Of a stretch of DNA of 64,000 bases, positions 23,559-32,700 are shown in pieces. The notes under the pieces were generated by a model. That model was not told where the DNA came from. It searched no databases and saw nothing but the letters and a program-made list of their open reading frames with translations. Position numbers and translations under genes: made by a program. Each line of letters begins with the position of its first letter. Position 1 is the first letter of the stretch. This DNA is from an uncultured Clostridia bacterium (lineage in GTDB: Bacteria > Bacillota > Clostridia > Oscillospirales > Acutalibacteraceae), in contig CANQVS010000002.1 of assembly GCA_947627345.1 (NCBI GenBank), positions 62,001-126,000 of the forward strand, written 5' to 3'.

Positions 23559-25391
23559 TTATTCAATATCAACTTTATATTTATCAAACCAGTAGTCAAG
23601 CTCAATTATATACGCTAAAATTTGCGGAGCTTTCATAAGCTGACCGTACCACGGCGAGCTTATGCCCTCGGGATTTTGGATAATATTATTGATTCCCTCA
23701 GTGCTTAAAAGCTCTGTCAGGGCTGTTTTCTTTTTTAAAATTTCTTTAACCTTATCCGAACAGATTTTCATATATACGGGGTTGTGTGTTTTGGGATAGG
23801 GGCTTTTTTTCCGCCATACTATATCATCGGGTAAAATACCCTCAAAAGCCTTTCGTACAATACCCTTTTCACGTCCGTTATATGCTTTGATTTCCCACGG
23901 CATATTGTAAGCGTACTCAACAATTCTGTAGTCGCAGAAAGGAACTCTCACCTCAAGTCCGTTATACATACTGCACCTGTCTTTTCTTTCGAGCAGGCAT
24001 TGCATAAACCAGTAGTAGTTCAGCATAAACATTTCTCTCATTCTGCCCGTGACTTTAGAGTCCGTATTAAGCTTGTCGGTACCGTTTACGGTTTCAAGGT
24101 ATTTTTCCCTGACATACTCCTCTCCCTTGGGCAGAACTCCGTCTGTCAGAATACTCCGCCTTATATCCTGCGACCTTGACCACGGAAAATTATCCTCAAA
24201 AAGAATATCGTGATTGTGATACCAGGGATAACCGCCGAAAAGCTCATCCGCACATTCTCCCGAAAGCGCTACCGTGTAATTCTTTTTTATTTCCCTGCAA
24301 AAAAGCAGTAAAGACGAGTCGACGTCAACATAACCGGGCAAATCTCTCGCCTCAACGCTCGGATAAAGCGCCTCGGCTAAATCCGCATTATCAAGTATAA
24401 CTTCGTTATGCAGAGTGTTTGCGCTTTCAATCATCATTTTAATATATTCAACGTCCGAGCTCGGCTGAAAAAGGCTTTTTTCAAAGTATTTCATATTGTC
24501 CCTGTACTCAACGGAATAGGTGACGGCGTTATCCATACCGTTTCTTTTGTAAAAATTACTTGCGGTCTGAACGATAATACTGCTGTCAAGTCCGCCAGAC
24601 AGGAAAAAGCATAGCGGAACATCGCTCCTAAGTTGTTTTTCAATCGCGTCGGTAAGCAAACAGCGTACCTTTTCAACAGTTTGCTCGGGAGAGTCCGTGT
24701 GTTCTTTTGCCTCCAATTTAAAATATCTTGTCTTTTTTAATTTCCCGTCGCAATATGTTGCGTACTCGCCGGGCAAAAGCTCATTGATATTTTTAAAAAT
24801 TCCGTTGCCCGGAGTTCTCGCAGGTCCCAAAAAGAATATTTCATAAAGTCCCTCCTCGTCTATAACGGGCTTTACCTTTCCGCTTTTTAAAATTGCTTTT
24901 ATTTCCGAGCCGAAAACCAGTCCGTCCTTAAATTCACTGTAAAACAGAGGTTTAACTCCGACCTTATCTCTGCATAAAAAAACCTTTTTGTTATACATTT
25001 CATAAACAGCAAACGCAAAAATTCCGTTCAGCTTTTTTGCACATTCAGCTCCGTATTCTATGTACGTTTTTAAAACTACCTCGGTGTCGCTGTGACCTTT
25101 AAACTGATACCCCTTTGCTTTTAGGTCGTCTCTCAACTCCTCTGTATTATATAATTCCCCATTATATACGATAACGTACTTTTCTCCGTGAATACCGCAA
25201 ATCATAGGCTGTTTTCCATTTTCTTTATCAATAACGACAAGCCTGCGGTGTATAAGGGCAATATTATGGTCAATAAAAATTCCGTTTTCGTCAGGACCTC
25301 TCTTTGTGAGCGTTTTAGACATTTCGGAGAGCACCTTGATATTCTCCGATAAATCCTCGTGTTTACTCAATAAACCGGCTATTCCACACAT
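23559..25391 (-). CDS. asnB: Asparagine synthase (glutamine-hydrolysing)
   Basis: 610 residues. The N-terminal Ntn glutaminase domain starts with MCGIAGLL, where Cys2 becomes the nucleophile once Met is removed. That, plus GGAGG directly upstream, fixes the start at 25391 and not the TTG at 25403. The synthetase domain has the ATP pyrophosphatase loop FFLSGGLDSSI and the later VALSGECADELFGG. It makes Asn from Asp, Gln and ATP in the cytoplasm. ylbJ ends 14 bp upstream, so the genes are probably cotranscribed. Confidence 0.95.
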   Translation of the reverse strand: MCGIAGLLSKHEDLSENIKVLSEMSKTLTKRGPDENGIFIDHNIALIHRRLVVIDKENGKQPMICGIHGEKYVIVYNGELYNTEELRDDLKAKGYQFKGHSDTEVVLKTYIEYGAECAKKLNGIFAFAVYEMYNKKVFLCRDKVGVKPLFYSEFKDGLVFGSEIKAILKSGKVKPVIDEEGLYEIFFLGPARTPGNGIFKNINELLPGEYATYCDGKLKKTRYFKLEAKEHTDSPEQTVEKVRCLLTDAIEKQLRSDVPLCFFLSGGLDSSIIVQTASNFYKRNGMDNAVTYSVEYRDNMKYFEKSLFQPSSDVEYIKMMIESANTLHNEVILDNADLAEALYPSVEARDLPGYVDVDSSLLLFCREIKKNYTVALSGECADELFGGYPWYHNHDILFEDNFPWSRSQDIRRSILTDGVLPKGEEYVREKYLETVNGTDKLNTDSKVTGRMREMFMLNYYWFMQCLLERKDRCSMYNGLEVRVPFCDYRIVEYAYNMPWEIKAYNGREKGIVRKAFEGILPDDIVWRKKSPYPKTHNPVYMKICSDKVKEILKKKTALTELLSTEGINNIIQNPEGISSPWYGQLMKAPQILAYIIELDYWFDKYKVDIE

Positions 25392-25405
25392 ATTATCCTC
25401 CAAAT

Positions 25406-26452
25406 TTATTTATTTTTTATACTGTATAGGAAAGCAATTCCCATAAAAACAAGTAAAAAACTACCGATAACCGAAGTGCTGAGTCCAAGTGTAATTTCAC
25501 CTGTTACGCTTGAAAAAACGGGCAGGCTTATATTAAAAGACTTTACCGCAAAATATGTAATCAGAGCTGTTATAATTCCCTGTACTATTCTGTAAAGTAT
25601 GAATAAAAGTTTTTTAATACCAATACCGTTAAGCGCCTGAAAAATCTGAAAATGGACGCAAATTCCTCCGAATCCCACCGCAAAGGCGATTAAAGTAATA
25701 TTTCCGCTTTTTGAAAGCGTGTTGCAGGCGGTTGTTACCTCCAAGAGAGTTTCAACAAAAACATTTTCCCCGATTAAGCCTTCTATTACGCTTATGAAAG
25801 CCGAAAAAATAACGACAATACCGCACATTTCGATTATTCCGTAAACCGCCACTGAAACAGAGCTTACGAAAAGGTCAGATGAATTTTTTGTTTTTGCACT
25901 TTTATCTTTTTTCGGATTATAAAAGACCGTATCTTTAAATAAATATTTATTCACAATTCCTATAATTATGACGGATATAATCTGCGAGCAAAGCAGTATT
26001 ACACCAATTTGAAAATTGTTTAAAAGCTTTGTCCCGACAAAAGTAATTAAAAACCCCGGTCCCGCGCCCACCGCGGTATAAGACGCTTTTACCGCTTCGC
26101 TTTCGGAAATTTCTCCGTTTTCATAAAGCGTTTTAATTCCTCTCGCGCCGACAGGATAACCGCCTAAAACTCCTATTAATACGGCAACAGCCGTTTTTCC
26201 CGAAATTCCAAACAAAGCGTTTGAAATTTTGTTTAAAATTCTTCCCGAAAATGAAATTCCGCTTTTGGCAACAATTGATGAGATTACCATAAACGGAAAA
26301 AGCGACGGAACAAGTACCTGCGCGCAAAAGCATATGCCCTTGTAAAGTCCGTCGGACGACTGCTTTCCGAAAAAAATAACTGACGTTCCTGCCAATAGGA
26401 TAAACGTAAGCTTGAACACTGCCGAGAGTTTGCTCTCAATTTTATACATCAT
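25406..26452 (-). CDS. ylbJ: Sporulation integral membrane protein YlbJ
   Basis: 348 residues with about eight to ten transmembrane helices and the nucleoside-recognition (Gate) type repeat. Diagnostic segments are GGYPVGARGIKTLYENG and AVGAGPGFLITFVG. In Bacillus, ylbJ is expressed in the mother cell and needed for a normal spore cortex. It lies head to head with yqfC-yqfD, only 41 bp apart, which groups three sporulation genes around one short divergent promoter region. Confidence 0.9.
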   Translation of the reverse strand: MMYKIESKLSAVFKLTFILLAGTSVIFFGKQSSDGLYKGICFCAQVLVPSLFPFMVISSIVAKSGISFSGRILNKISNALFGISGKTAVAVLIGVLGGYPVGARGIKTLYENGEISESEAVKASYTAVGAGPGFLITFVGTKLLNNFQIGVILLCSQIISVIIIGIVNKYLFKDTVFYNPKKDKSAKTKNSSDLFVSSVSVAVYGIIEMCGIVVIFSAFISVIEGLIGENVFVETLLEVTTACNTLSKSGNITLIAFAVGFGGICVHFQIFQALNGIGIKKLLFILYRIVQGIITALITYFAVKSFNISLPVFSSVTGEITLGLSTSVIGSFLLVFMGIAFLYSIKNK

Positions 26453-26493
26453 TTTTCTTCACCGTTAATATATATGTAAAAGGGTGATAGATA

Positions 26494-26757
26494 ATGAGAA
26501 AAAAGCGCCAAAATAAAGTAAAATCCGAACTCCCCATAGATTTTCACTATAATCTTCCCGTAATTGAATTCACGGGAAACAGGCAGGCAATGGTAGAAGG
26601 GTCTACAGGAGTTCTGCATTACAGTGAGGAGGCTGTTAGGATAAACACCCGAATGTCTGTAATAGCCTTTGAGGGCAGGGGATTAACCCTTAAATGCATT
26701 TCCCCGACCTGCGTAATAATTGAGGGCTTTATCGTTAATGTTGAATTTATTAGTTAG
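26494..26757 (+). CDS. yqfC: Sporulation protein YqfC
   Basis: 87 residues, the usual size. The pattern N-L-P-V-I-E-F-T-G-N-R, then G-V-L-H-Y-S-E-E-A-V-R-I-N and IIEGFIVNVEF, is that of YqfC. In Bacillus it is a mother-cell sporulation gene of unknown mechanism and always precedes yqfD, as here (8 bp apart). Confidence 0.9.
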   Translation: MRKKRQNKVKSELPIDFHYNLPVIEFTGNRQAMVEGSTGVLHYSEEAVRINTRMSVIAFEGRGLTLKCISPTCVIIEGFIVNVEFIS

Positions 26758-26765
26758 GTGAATTT

Positions 26766-27962
26766 ATGCTTATAAAGTTGATACGATGGCTTAGAGGATA
26801 TGTAATTTTTTCGGTAAGCGGAAGCTTCCCGGAACGTTTTATAAATCTTTTGAACCGAAGCGGAATAACCTATTGGGATTTGCTCCCCGATGGCAAGCTT
26901 TATTCAGGAAGAATGTTGCTTTCCGATTATATGAAAATAAGGAAAACAGCAAAAAAATCTTCTGTCAGGCTTAGGTGCAAAAAGCGCGTAGGCTTTCCGT
27001 TTTATATAAGAAAATACAGAAACCGAAAGGGAATAGCCGTAGGATGTATATTAGCCGTAATTGTTATGGCGATTTTAAGCCAGTTTGTTTGGGATGTTCA
27101 GATAAAAGGAGCGGAAAGATTAAGTATATCGAATCTTAACTTGGCGCTTGATGAATGCGAACTGAAAGCGGGGGTTTTAAAATCCTCGGTTGATTTTGAG
27201 TCGGTTGAAAGAGAGCTTGTATTAAAAGTACCTCAGATACGTTGGATTTCAATAAACGCTTTAAACAGCATAGCTGAAATAGAAATTAAAGAAAAATCCG
27301 TAAAACCTAAAGTTAAAACTGAAAAATACCCCTGTAATTTAAAGGCCTCGTGCGACGGAGTAATTACAAAAACTCTCGTTTATAACGGAACCTGCGCGGT
27401 AAAAAAAGGCAGTGCCGTAAGTGAAAATCAACTCCTTGTCAGCTGTGTTGTCGAGGGAACCTCCGAAGCTGAGGGGAATTTGACATATGTTCATTCAAAC
27501 GGTAAAATTTTCGCCGATGTAATAGAAAATAAAAGTATAAATATTCCGCTTGAGAATAATATCTTAATTCCGAGTAAGAATTATATTGAGAAGTCAACTT
27601 TAAATATATTGTGGTTTAATATTCCGTGGAAGCTTGATTCTTCACCGTCTGAATTAAAGTCAAATATTTTTTCGGACTGCAAGCTTGTCGCCAACGAAAT
27701 TACACTGCCCCTCGGGGTAAATTCGATTAGAACTTATGATTTTGAAAAATCTCATAAAAACTTATCTTTGAAAAAGGCAAAAATTCTTATTAAGAAAAAA
27801 GCTTGCTTAAAAGAGGCGTTTAATTACGGAAAGTATGAGATAAAATCGAAAAAATATTCGTTTAAGGAATTAAATGGCAAACTTAAACTTAATGCTGAAT
27901 ACGTCATTAATAAAAATATAGCTGTAAAACAGCGTGTAAAAATCAACAAAAAGGTTGAGTAA
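26766..27962 (+). CDS. yqfD: Sporulation protein YqfD
   Basis: 398 residues. After about 90 cytoplasmic residues one transmembrane helix (GIAVGCILAVIVMAILSQFVW) is followed by an outside domain with the conserved start WDVQIKGAERLS. Matches the YqfD / SpoIV family, needed in Bacillus for engulfment-stage development. Cotranscribed with yqfC. The extracellular part is Lys-rich and less conserved. The gene normally downstream in Bacillus, phoH, is not here; ymdB follows. Confidence 0.9.
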   Translation: MLIKLIRWLRGYVIFSVSGSFPERFINLLNRSGITYWDLLPDGKLYSGRMLLSDYMKIRKTAKKSSVRLRCKKRVGFPFYIRKYRNRKGIAVGCILAVIVMAILSQFVWDVQIKGAERLSISNLNLALDECELKAGVLKSSVDFESVERELVLKVPQIRWISINALNSIAEIEIKEKSVKPKVKTEKYPCNLKASCDGVITKTLVYNGTCAVKKGSAVSENQLLVSCVVEGTSEAEGNLTYVHSNGKIFADVIENKSINIPLENNILIPSKNYIEKSTLNILWFNIPWKLDSSPSELKSNIFSDCKLVANEITLPLGVNSIRTYDFEKSHKNLSLKKAKILIKKKACLKEAFNYGKYEIKSKKYSFKELNGKLKLNAEYVINKNIAVKQRVKINKKVE

Positions 27963-28014
27963 CTAAGAAAAATATGTTAAGATAAATTATCTTAATGTAT
28001 AGAAAGTTGATTGT

Positions 28015-28788
28015 ATGAGAATTTTATGTATAGGCGATGTGGTAGGAAAGGTAGGATGCGAGTTTCTGCGCTCAAAGCTTTCAGGTTTAAAGAAAGTAAA
28101 GGGTATAGATATAGTAATATGTAACGGAGAGAATTCTGCCGACGGAAACGGAATTACTCCCTCGTCAGCAGATTTTATATTTCAAAGCGGTGTTGATGTA
28201 ATCACCCTCGGCAATCACTTCTGCCGAAGGAGGGAAGTTTTCGATTATCTTGATAATACCCCGTATATTATCCGCCCAGCCAATTTTCCTGAATCTTCAA
28301 CCCCAGGAGCGGAATTTTGTACTCTCGATTTGGGAAGACTACAGCTTACGGTAATCAATCTTATAGGAAATATGTATATGGAAAGCGGTGTTTTAAGCCC
28401 GTTTGACAAGATTGACGAGCTTTTAAAAAAGATTGACAGCCGTATAATTCTGGTTGATTTTCACGCGGAAACAACGTCTGAAAAATTAGCTATGGGATAT
28501 TATCTTGACGGAAAGGTTTCAGCGGTATTCGGAACTCATACCCACGTTCAGACCTCGGACGACAGGGTTCTGGAAAACGGAACGGGATATATTACCGATT
28601 TGGGAATGACGGGACCGCTTAATTCGGTCTTAGGCGTTAAACCCGAAATATCAATAGCAAAATTTAAAACACGTATGCCTGTTCGATTTGACCTTAAAAA
28701 GGGTGATTGTAAAATGGAATGTGTGATTTTTGATATTGATGATAAAACAGGCAAAACTCTATCGACCGAAAGACTTAGAATTGTTTAA
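28015..28788 (+). CDS. ymdB: YmdB-type metallophosphoesterase
   Basis: 257 residues. A two-metal phosphoesterase of the TIGR00282 family, which hydrolyses 2',3'-cyclic nucleotides and in Bacillus influences biofilm versus motility choices. Metal ligands are seen in CIGDVVG (Asp), NGENSADGNG (Glu), LGNHF (Asn, His), VDFHAE (His) and GTHTHVQT (His, His). Cytoplasmic. It follows yqfD by 52 bp, but a separate transcript is possible. Confidence 0.93.
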   Translation: MRILCIGDVVGKVGCEFLRSKLSGLKKVKGIDIVICNGENSADGNGITPSSADFIFQSGVDVITLGNHFCRRREVFDYLDNTPYIIRPANFPESSTPGAEFCTLDLGRLQLTVINLIGNMYMESGVLSPFDKIDELLKKIDSRIILVDFHAETTSEKLAMGYYLDGKVSAVFGTHTHVQTSDDRVLENGTGYITDLGMTGPLNSVLGVKPEISIAKFKTRMPVRFDLKKGDCKMECVIFDIDDKTGKTLSTERLRIV

Positions 28789-28796
28789 AATAACTA

Positions 28797-28824
28797 TTGA
28801 AAAAATATATATTTATAGTATAAT
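28797..28824 (+). promoter_or_regulatory. Promoter for the fakA-like gene
   Basis: TTGAAA (28797-28802), 16-bp spacer, TATAAT (28819-28824). The ATAG before the -10 recurs at the dacF-like and rpmE promoters. Confidence 0.6.
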
Positions 28825-28904
28825 GACTTTGTATGTTTTATAATTTATAAGCAACACAACAGTTTGTTTTTAACTGTTTTTTGGTGAGGAAGTGTTTTAA
28901 GAAA

Positions 28905-30554
28905 ATGAATGGACTGGACTTGAAACAGGCAGTTTTATCGGGTTCAAATAATATTTGTATTAAAAAATCCTATATTAACGACCTGAATATTTTTCCTGTT
29001 CCCGACGGAGATACAGGAACAAATATGTCAATGACAACTACCTCGGCGGTAAAGGCTTTAAAGGAAATTGACTCCGATGAAATCGGCGTTGTCGCAAAAG
29101 CCGTAGCTTCCGCGATGCTTAGAGGCGCCAGAGGAAACTCGGGGGTAATTCTTTCTCTTTTATTTCGTGGATTTTCCGAAGGGTTGAAAGACAAATCAAC
29201 AGCGAACGGAAAAGACCTTGTCGATGCTCTCGGCTTAGGGGTTGACGCGGCATATAAGGCTGTTATGAAACCTACCGAGGGTACAATTCTTACGGTTGCG
29301 AGAGTAGGCTACGAGGGCGGACTTGAAGCCTGTAAAAAAAGCGAGGACGTTTTAGAAGTCTGGAGCGCAGTATGCAGCAGTGCGGAAGAGGCGCTCGCTA
29401 AAACTCCCGAATATCTCCCCGTTTTGAAAAAGGCTGGCGTTGTAGACGCGGGCGGTATGGGACTTTATTCGATATTTGAGGGAATGCTTTCTTACTTTAT
29501 AGACGGTAAAGTTGTAGAGTATGAGGAAACTCACGCAAGTGAGGAGCTTGAAAACTTTTCAAGTACCGTTGCCGAGTTTGACGAGGTAATTAATTTTACT
29601 TATTGTACTGAGTTTATAGTCGGCAGAGATGAGAAAGTTAAAACCGACCCCAACGAACTACGTTTATATCTTGAAACTATCGGTGATTGTGTAGTTGTTG
29701 TAAACGATGATGAAATAATCAAAGTCCATGTCCATACCGACAACCCCGGAAACGCTCTACAAAAGGGGCTTAACTACGGCCAGCTTCTTACAGTTAAGGT
29801 TGAGAATATGAAAGAACAGCACCGTCAGCGTGTTGAGGATAACGAGGCTAAAAAGGAAGAAAAGGTTAAGCTTGAACCTGTTGAGCCCACTGAAGAAATC
29901 GGTTTTGTCGCGGTTGCGGCAGGAGAGGGAATTACAAACCTCTTTAAGGATTTAGGATGTAATAATGTTGTATCGGGCGGTCAGTCTATGAACCCGAGTA
30001 CAGACGATATTTACGAGGCTGTTATGGCAACCCCTGCAAAGAATGTATTTGTTCTTCCTAATAATAAAAATATAATTATGGCGGCAGAGCAGACGGTTCC
30101 TATGGTTGAGGACAGAAATGTAATTATCGTTCCCACCCGTACCATACCGCAGGGAATGACGGCAATTTTGAATTATGATTCCGAGCTTTCGCCGGAGAGC
30201 AACAAGGATATGATGGCTGACGCGGCTAAACAGGTTGGGACAGGCCAGGTAACTTTCGCCGCTCGAAACAGCGAGTTCGGACACCAGAAAATCAAAGAGG
30301 GCGAAATTATTGCCCTTGAAAACGGTAAGCTTACAATAACCGAGAAAACTCCGGCTAAAGCGGCTGTTAAGCTTGCCAAAAATATGATTAATCACGATAC
30401 TTCGTTTGTAACGATTATTTACGGCGCAGATACCTCGGAAAAAGACGCGCAGGAAGTGTACGAGGCAATAAACGATAAATTCGGTAATAAGGTTGACGTT
30501 TCGCTCGTAAACGGCGGACAGCCGATATATTACTTTATTTTAAGTGTAGAATAA
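28905..30554 (+). CDS. fakA: DAK2-domain protein, fatty acid kinase subunit FakA-like (YloV)
   Basis: About 549 residues. The N-terminal DhaL/DAK2 domain has the ATP and magnesium motif NIFPVPDGDTGTNMSM and the GARGNSGVILSL loop. A DegV-like C-terminal domain follows after about residue 330. In Firmicutes it phosphorylates fatty acids held by FakB. I prefer the ATG at 28905, since MNGLDLKQAVLSG matches the family N-terminus; the GTG at 28881 remains possible because no ribosome site is ideal. No FakB gene is visible in the window. Confidence 0.88.
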   Translation: MNGLDLKQAVLSGSNNICIKKSYINDLNIFPVPDGDTGTNMSMTTTSAVKALKEIDSDEIGVVAKAVASAMLRGARGNSGVILSLLFRGFSEGLKDKSTANGKDLVDALGLGVDAAYKAVMKPTEGTILTVARVGYEGGLEACKKSEDVLEVWSAVCSSAEEALAKTPEYLPVLKKAGVVDAGGMGLYSIFEGMLSYFIDGKVVEYEETHASEELENFSSTVAEFDEVINFTYCTEFIVGRDEKVKTDPNELRLYLETIGDCVVVVNDDEIIKVHVHTDNPGNALQKGLNYGQLLTVKVENMKEQHRQRVEDNEAKKEEKVKLEPVEPTEEIGFVAVAAGEGITNLFKDLGCNNVVSGGQSMNPSTDDIYEAVMATPAKNVFVLPNNKNIIMAAEQTVPMVEDRNVIIVPTRTIPQGMTAILNYDSELSPESNKDMMADAAKQVGTGQVTFAARNSEFGHQKIKEGEIIALENGKLTITEKTPAKAAVKLAKNMINHDTSFVTIIYGADTSEKDAQEVYEAINDKFGNKVDVSLVNGGQPIYYFILSVE

Positions 30555-30581
30555 AAAAGACGGCACAAGCCGTCTTTTTTT
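30553..30581 (+). terminator. Terminator between fakA-like gene and recG
   Basis: Perfect stem AAAAAAGACGGC / GCCGTCTTTTTT with a 4-base loop. recG starts only 16 bp later, so recG depends on readthrough or an internal promoter. Confidence 0.85.
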
Positions 30582-30596
30582 GAACGGGAAGATTTT

Positions 30597-32636
30597 ATGT
30601 CGTTATATTATATGAAAATAGAAGAGCTTTCCGGTATCGGAAAAAAACGCGCTGAACTTTTTAATAAACTCGGTGTGTTTTCTGTTGGCGAACTTCTTAA
30701 TTTTTATCCGAGAAATTATGAGGATTGGTCAGAAATTACAAGTATTTCAGAAGTTGAAAACGGAGCTACTGTATGTATAAAAGCCACGGTATATGAAGCT
30801 TTTCGCTCGGGGTATACTAAAACCGGAAAATTTATAACCAAAACTACTGTTTGTGATGACAGCGGTGTCTGCGAACTTGTATTTTATAATAACCGTTATA
30901 TAGACAAAATGTTGAAAAACGGGTCTACATACCGTTTCTTCGGAAAAGTCTCTAATGTTTTCGGAAAGGTAAGTATGACTTCCCCGACTTTTTCCTCCGA
31001 TGAAGTTACAGCCAATATGCATCCGATTTATAATTTAACTTCAGGACTAAATAATAATACTGTCATAAGAGCCGTTAAAGAGGCAATTAACCTGCTTCCC
31101 GAAAAAGTCAACGACCCTTTGCCTCAGAGTTTAAGAGAACGTTTCGGGCTTTGTAACTTAGAATATGCAATTAAAAATATACATTTTCCCGAAGATATGC
31201 AGGCTCTTGAAACCGCAAAAAAGCGCCTCGTAGTTGAGGAACTTTTGGTACTTAATCTCGGTCTTAGAAATCTGAAAAATCGTAAACGTTCAGAAAACCA
31301 AAATCCAATAAGTAAAGATTATTCCGCTGAATTTGAGAATTTTTTGCCCTTTAAGCTGACAAACGCGCAAAGACGCGTTATTTCTGAATGTGTAACTGAT
31401 TTAAAAAATCCCGAAGTTTCCCTTAACAGGCTTATTCAGGGAGATGTCGGCTCGGGAAAAACAGTTGTAGCAGGTTCGGTTTGCTATACTCTTATTAAAA
31501 ACGGTAAACAAACCGCGTTTATGGCTCCGACGGAAATTCTTGCCGAACAGCATTATAATTATTTTATAGAATTATTTAAAAATACAGATATAAAAATTGC
31601 TTTGCTTACAGGTTCTATGAAATCATCTGAAAAAAATGACGTGAGAAAAAAACTCGCTTTCGGAGAAATAGACCTTATAATAGGGACCCACGCCTTGATT
31701 ACAGATGATACTGAATTTCAAAATCTTGCACTTGTTGTAACAGACGAACAGCACCGTTTCGGCGTAACTCAGAGAGCAAAACTCCTCTCGAAGGGAAACA
31801 ACCCTCATTTGCTTGTAATGAGCGCAACGCCTATTCCGAGAACATTGGGATTAATCATTTTCGGAGATTTAGACATTTCTGTGATTGATGAGCTTCCTCC
31901 GGGACGTAAAGAAATTGATACTTTGCTTATTGGAGCTGATAGGCGCGACCGAGCGTTGGAGTTTATAAAAAAGGAAATCGCAAAGGGACGTCAGGCTTAT
32001 ATTGTTTGCCCTCTTGTTGAGGAGAACGAAACGGATTTAGCGTCTGCGGAGGAATACGCGGCTGAATTAATGCTTAATAATTTCAGCGACGTACCTGTCG
32101 GAATACTTCACGGTAAGATGAAGTCAGACGATAAAGAGGCTGTTATGCGTGATTTTTGCGATAACAAGCTGAAGCTTTTAGTATCAACAACTGTAATAGA
32201 GGTAGGTATTGACGTTGCTAACGCAACTATAATGATGATAGAAAACGCGGAGCGTTTCGGGCTTTCACAGCTTCATCAGCTTAGGGGACGCGTAGGACGC
32301 GGAGGAGAAAAAAGCTGGTGTATTCTTGTTTCTGACAGTAATACTGAAAACTCAAAGGAACGTCTGAGAACAATGTGTACAACAAACGACGGTTTTAAAA
32401 TAGCAGATGTGGATTTAAAACTGCGCGGACCGGGAGATTTTTTTGGCTCACGCCAACACGGACTTCCAAAACTTTCCATAAGCAGTCTTGCAGATACAAG
32501 AAGTCTCGAACTTTCTCAAAAAATAGCTGATTATGTAATTTTAGATTCACAAAATCTGTTTGACGACAGATACAGGGGACTAAAAGGAGAGGTTAAACGA
32601 CTGTTTAACACAATCGGCGAGGAATCGCTAAACTAA
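30597..32636 (+). CDS. recG: ATP-dependent DNA helicase RecG
   Basis: 679 residues, normal length. An N-terminal OB-fold wedge domain (about 60-150) is followed by the superfamily 2 helicase core: Walker A GDVGSGKT near 282-289, DEQHRFG, SATPIPRTL and QLRGRVGRGG. It remodels stalled replication forks and branch migrates Holliday junctions in the cytoplasm. GGGAAG precedes the ATG. The gene lies directly after the FakA-like terminator, the usual clostridial order yloV-recG. Confidence 0.97.
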   Translation: MSLYYMKIEELSGIGKKRAELFNKLGVFSVGELLNFYPRNYEDWSEITSISEVENGATVCIKATVYEAFRSGYTKTGKFITKTTVCDDSGVCELVFYNNRYIDKMLKNGSTYRFFGKVSNVFGKVSMTSPTFSSDEVTANMHPIYNLTSGLNNNTVIRAVKEAINLLPEKVNDPLPQSLRERFGLCNLEYAIKNIHFPEDMQALETAKKRLVVEELLVLNLGLRNLKNRKRSENQNPISKDYSAEFENFLPFKLTNAQRRVISECVTDLKNPEVSLNRLIQGDVGSGKTVVAGSVCYTLIKNGKQTAFMAPTEILAEQHYNYFIELFKNTDIKIALLTGSMKSSEKNDVRKKLAFGEIDLIIGTHALITDDTEFQNLALVVTDEQHRFGVTQRAKLLSKGNNPHLLVMSATPIPRTLGLIIFGDLDISVIDELPPGRKEIDTLLIGADRRDRALEFIKKEIAKGRQAYIVCPLVEENETDLASAEEYAAELMLNNFSDVPVGILHGKMKSDDKEAVMRDFCDNKLKLLVSTTVIEVGIDVANATIMMIENAERFGLSQLHQLRGRVGRGGEKSWCILVSDSNTENSKERLRTMCTTNDGFKIADVDLKLRGPGDFFGSRQHGLPKLSISSLADTRSLELSQKIADYVILDSQNLFDDRYRGLKGEVKRLFNTIGEESLN

Positions 32637-32644
32637 AATTAATA

Positions 32645-32673
32645 TTGAAAAATTGTTTTCTATATAGTATAAT
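32645..32673 (+). promoter_or_regulatory. Promoter for the dacF-like gene
   Basis: TTGAAA (32645-32650), 17-bp spacer, TATAAT (32668-32673), 27 bp before the ATG. Confidence 0.7.
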
Positions 32674-32700
32674 GTTTAGGTGTAAATTGGAGGTATTCTT

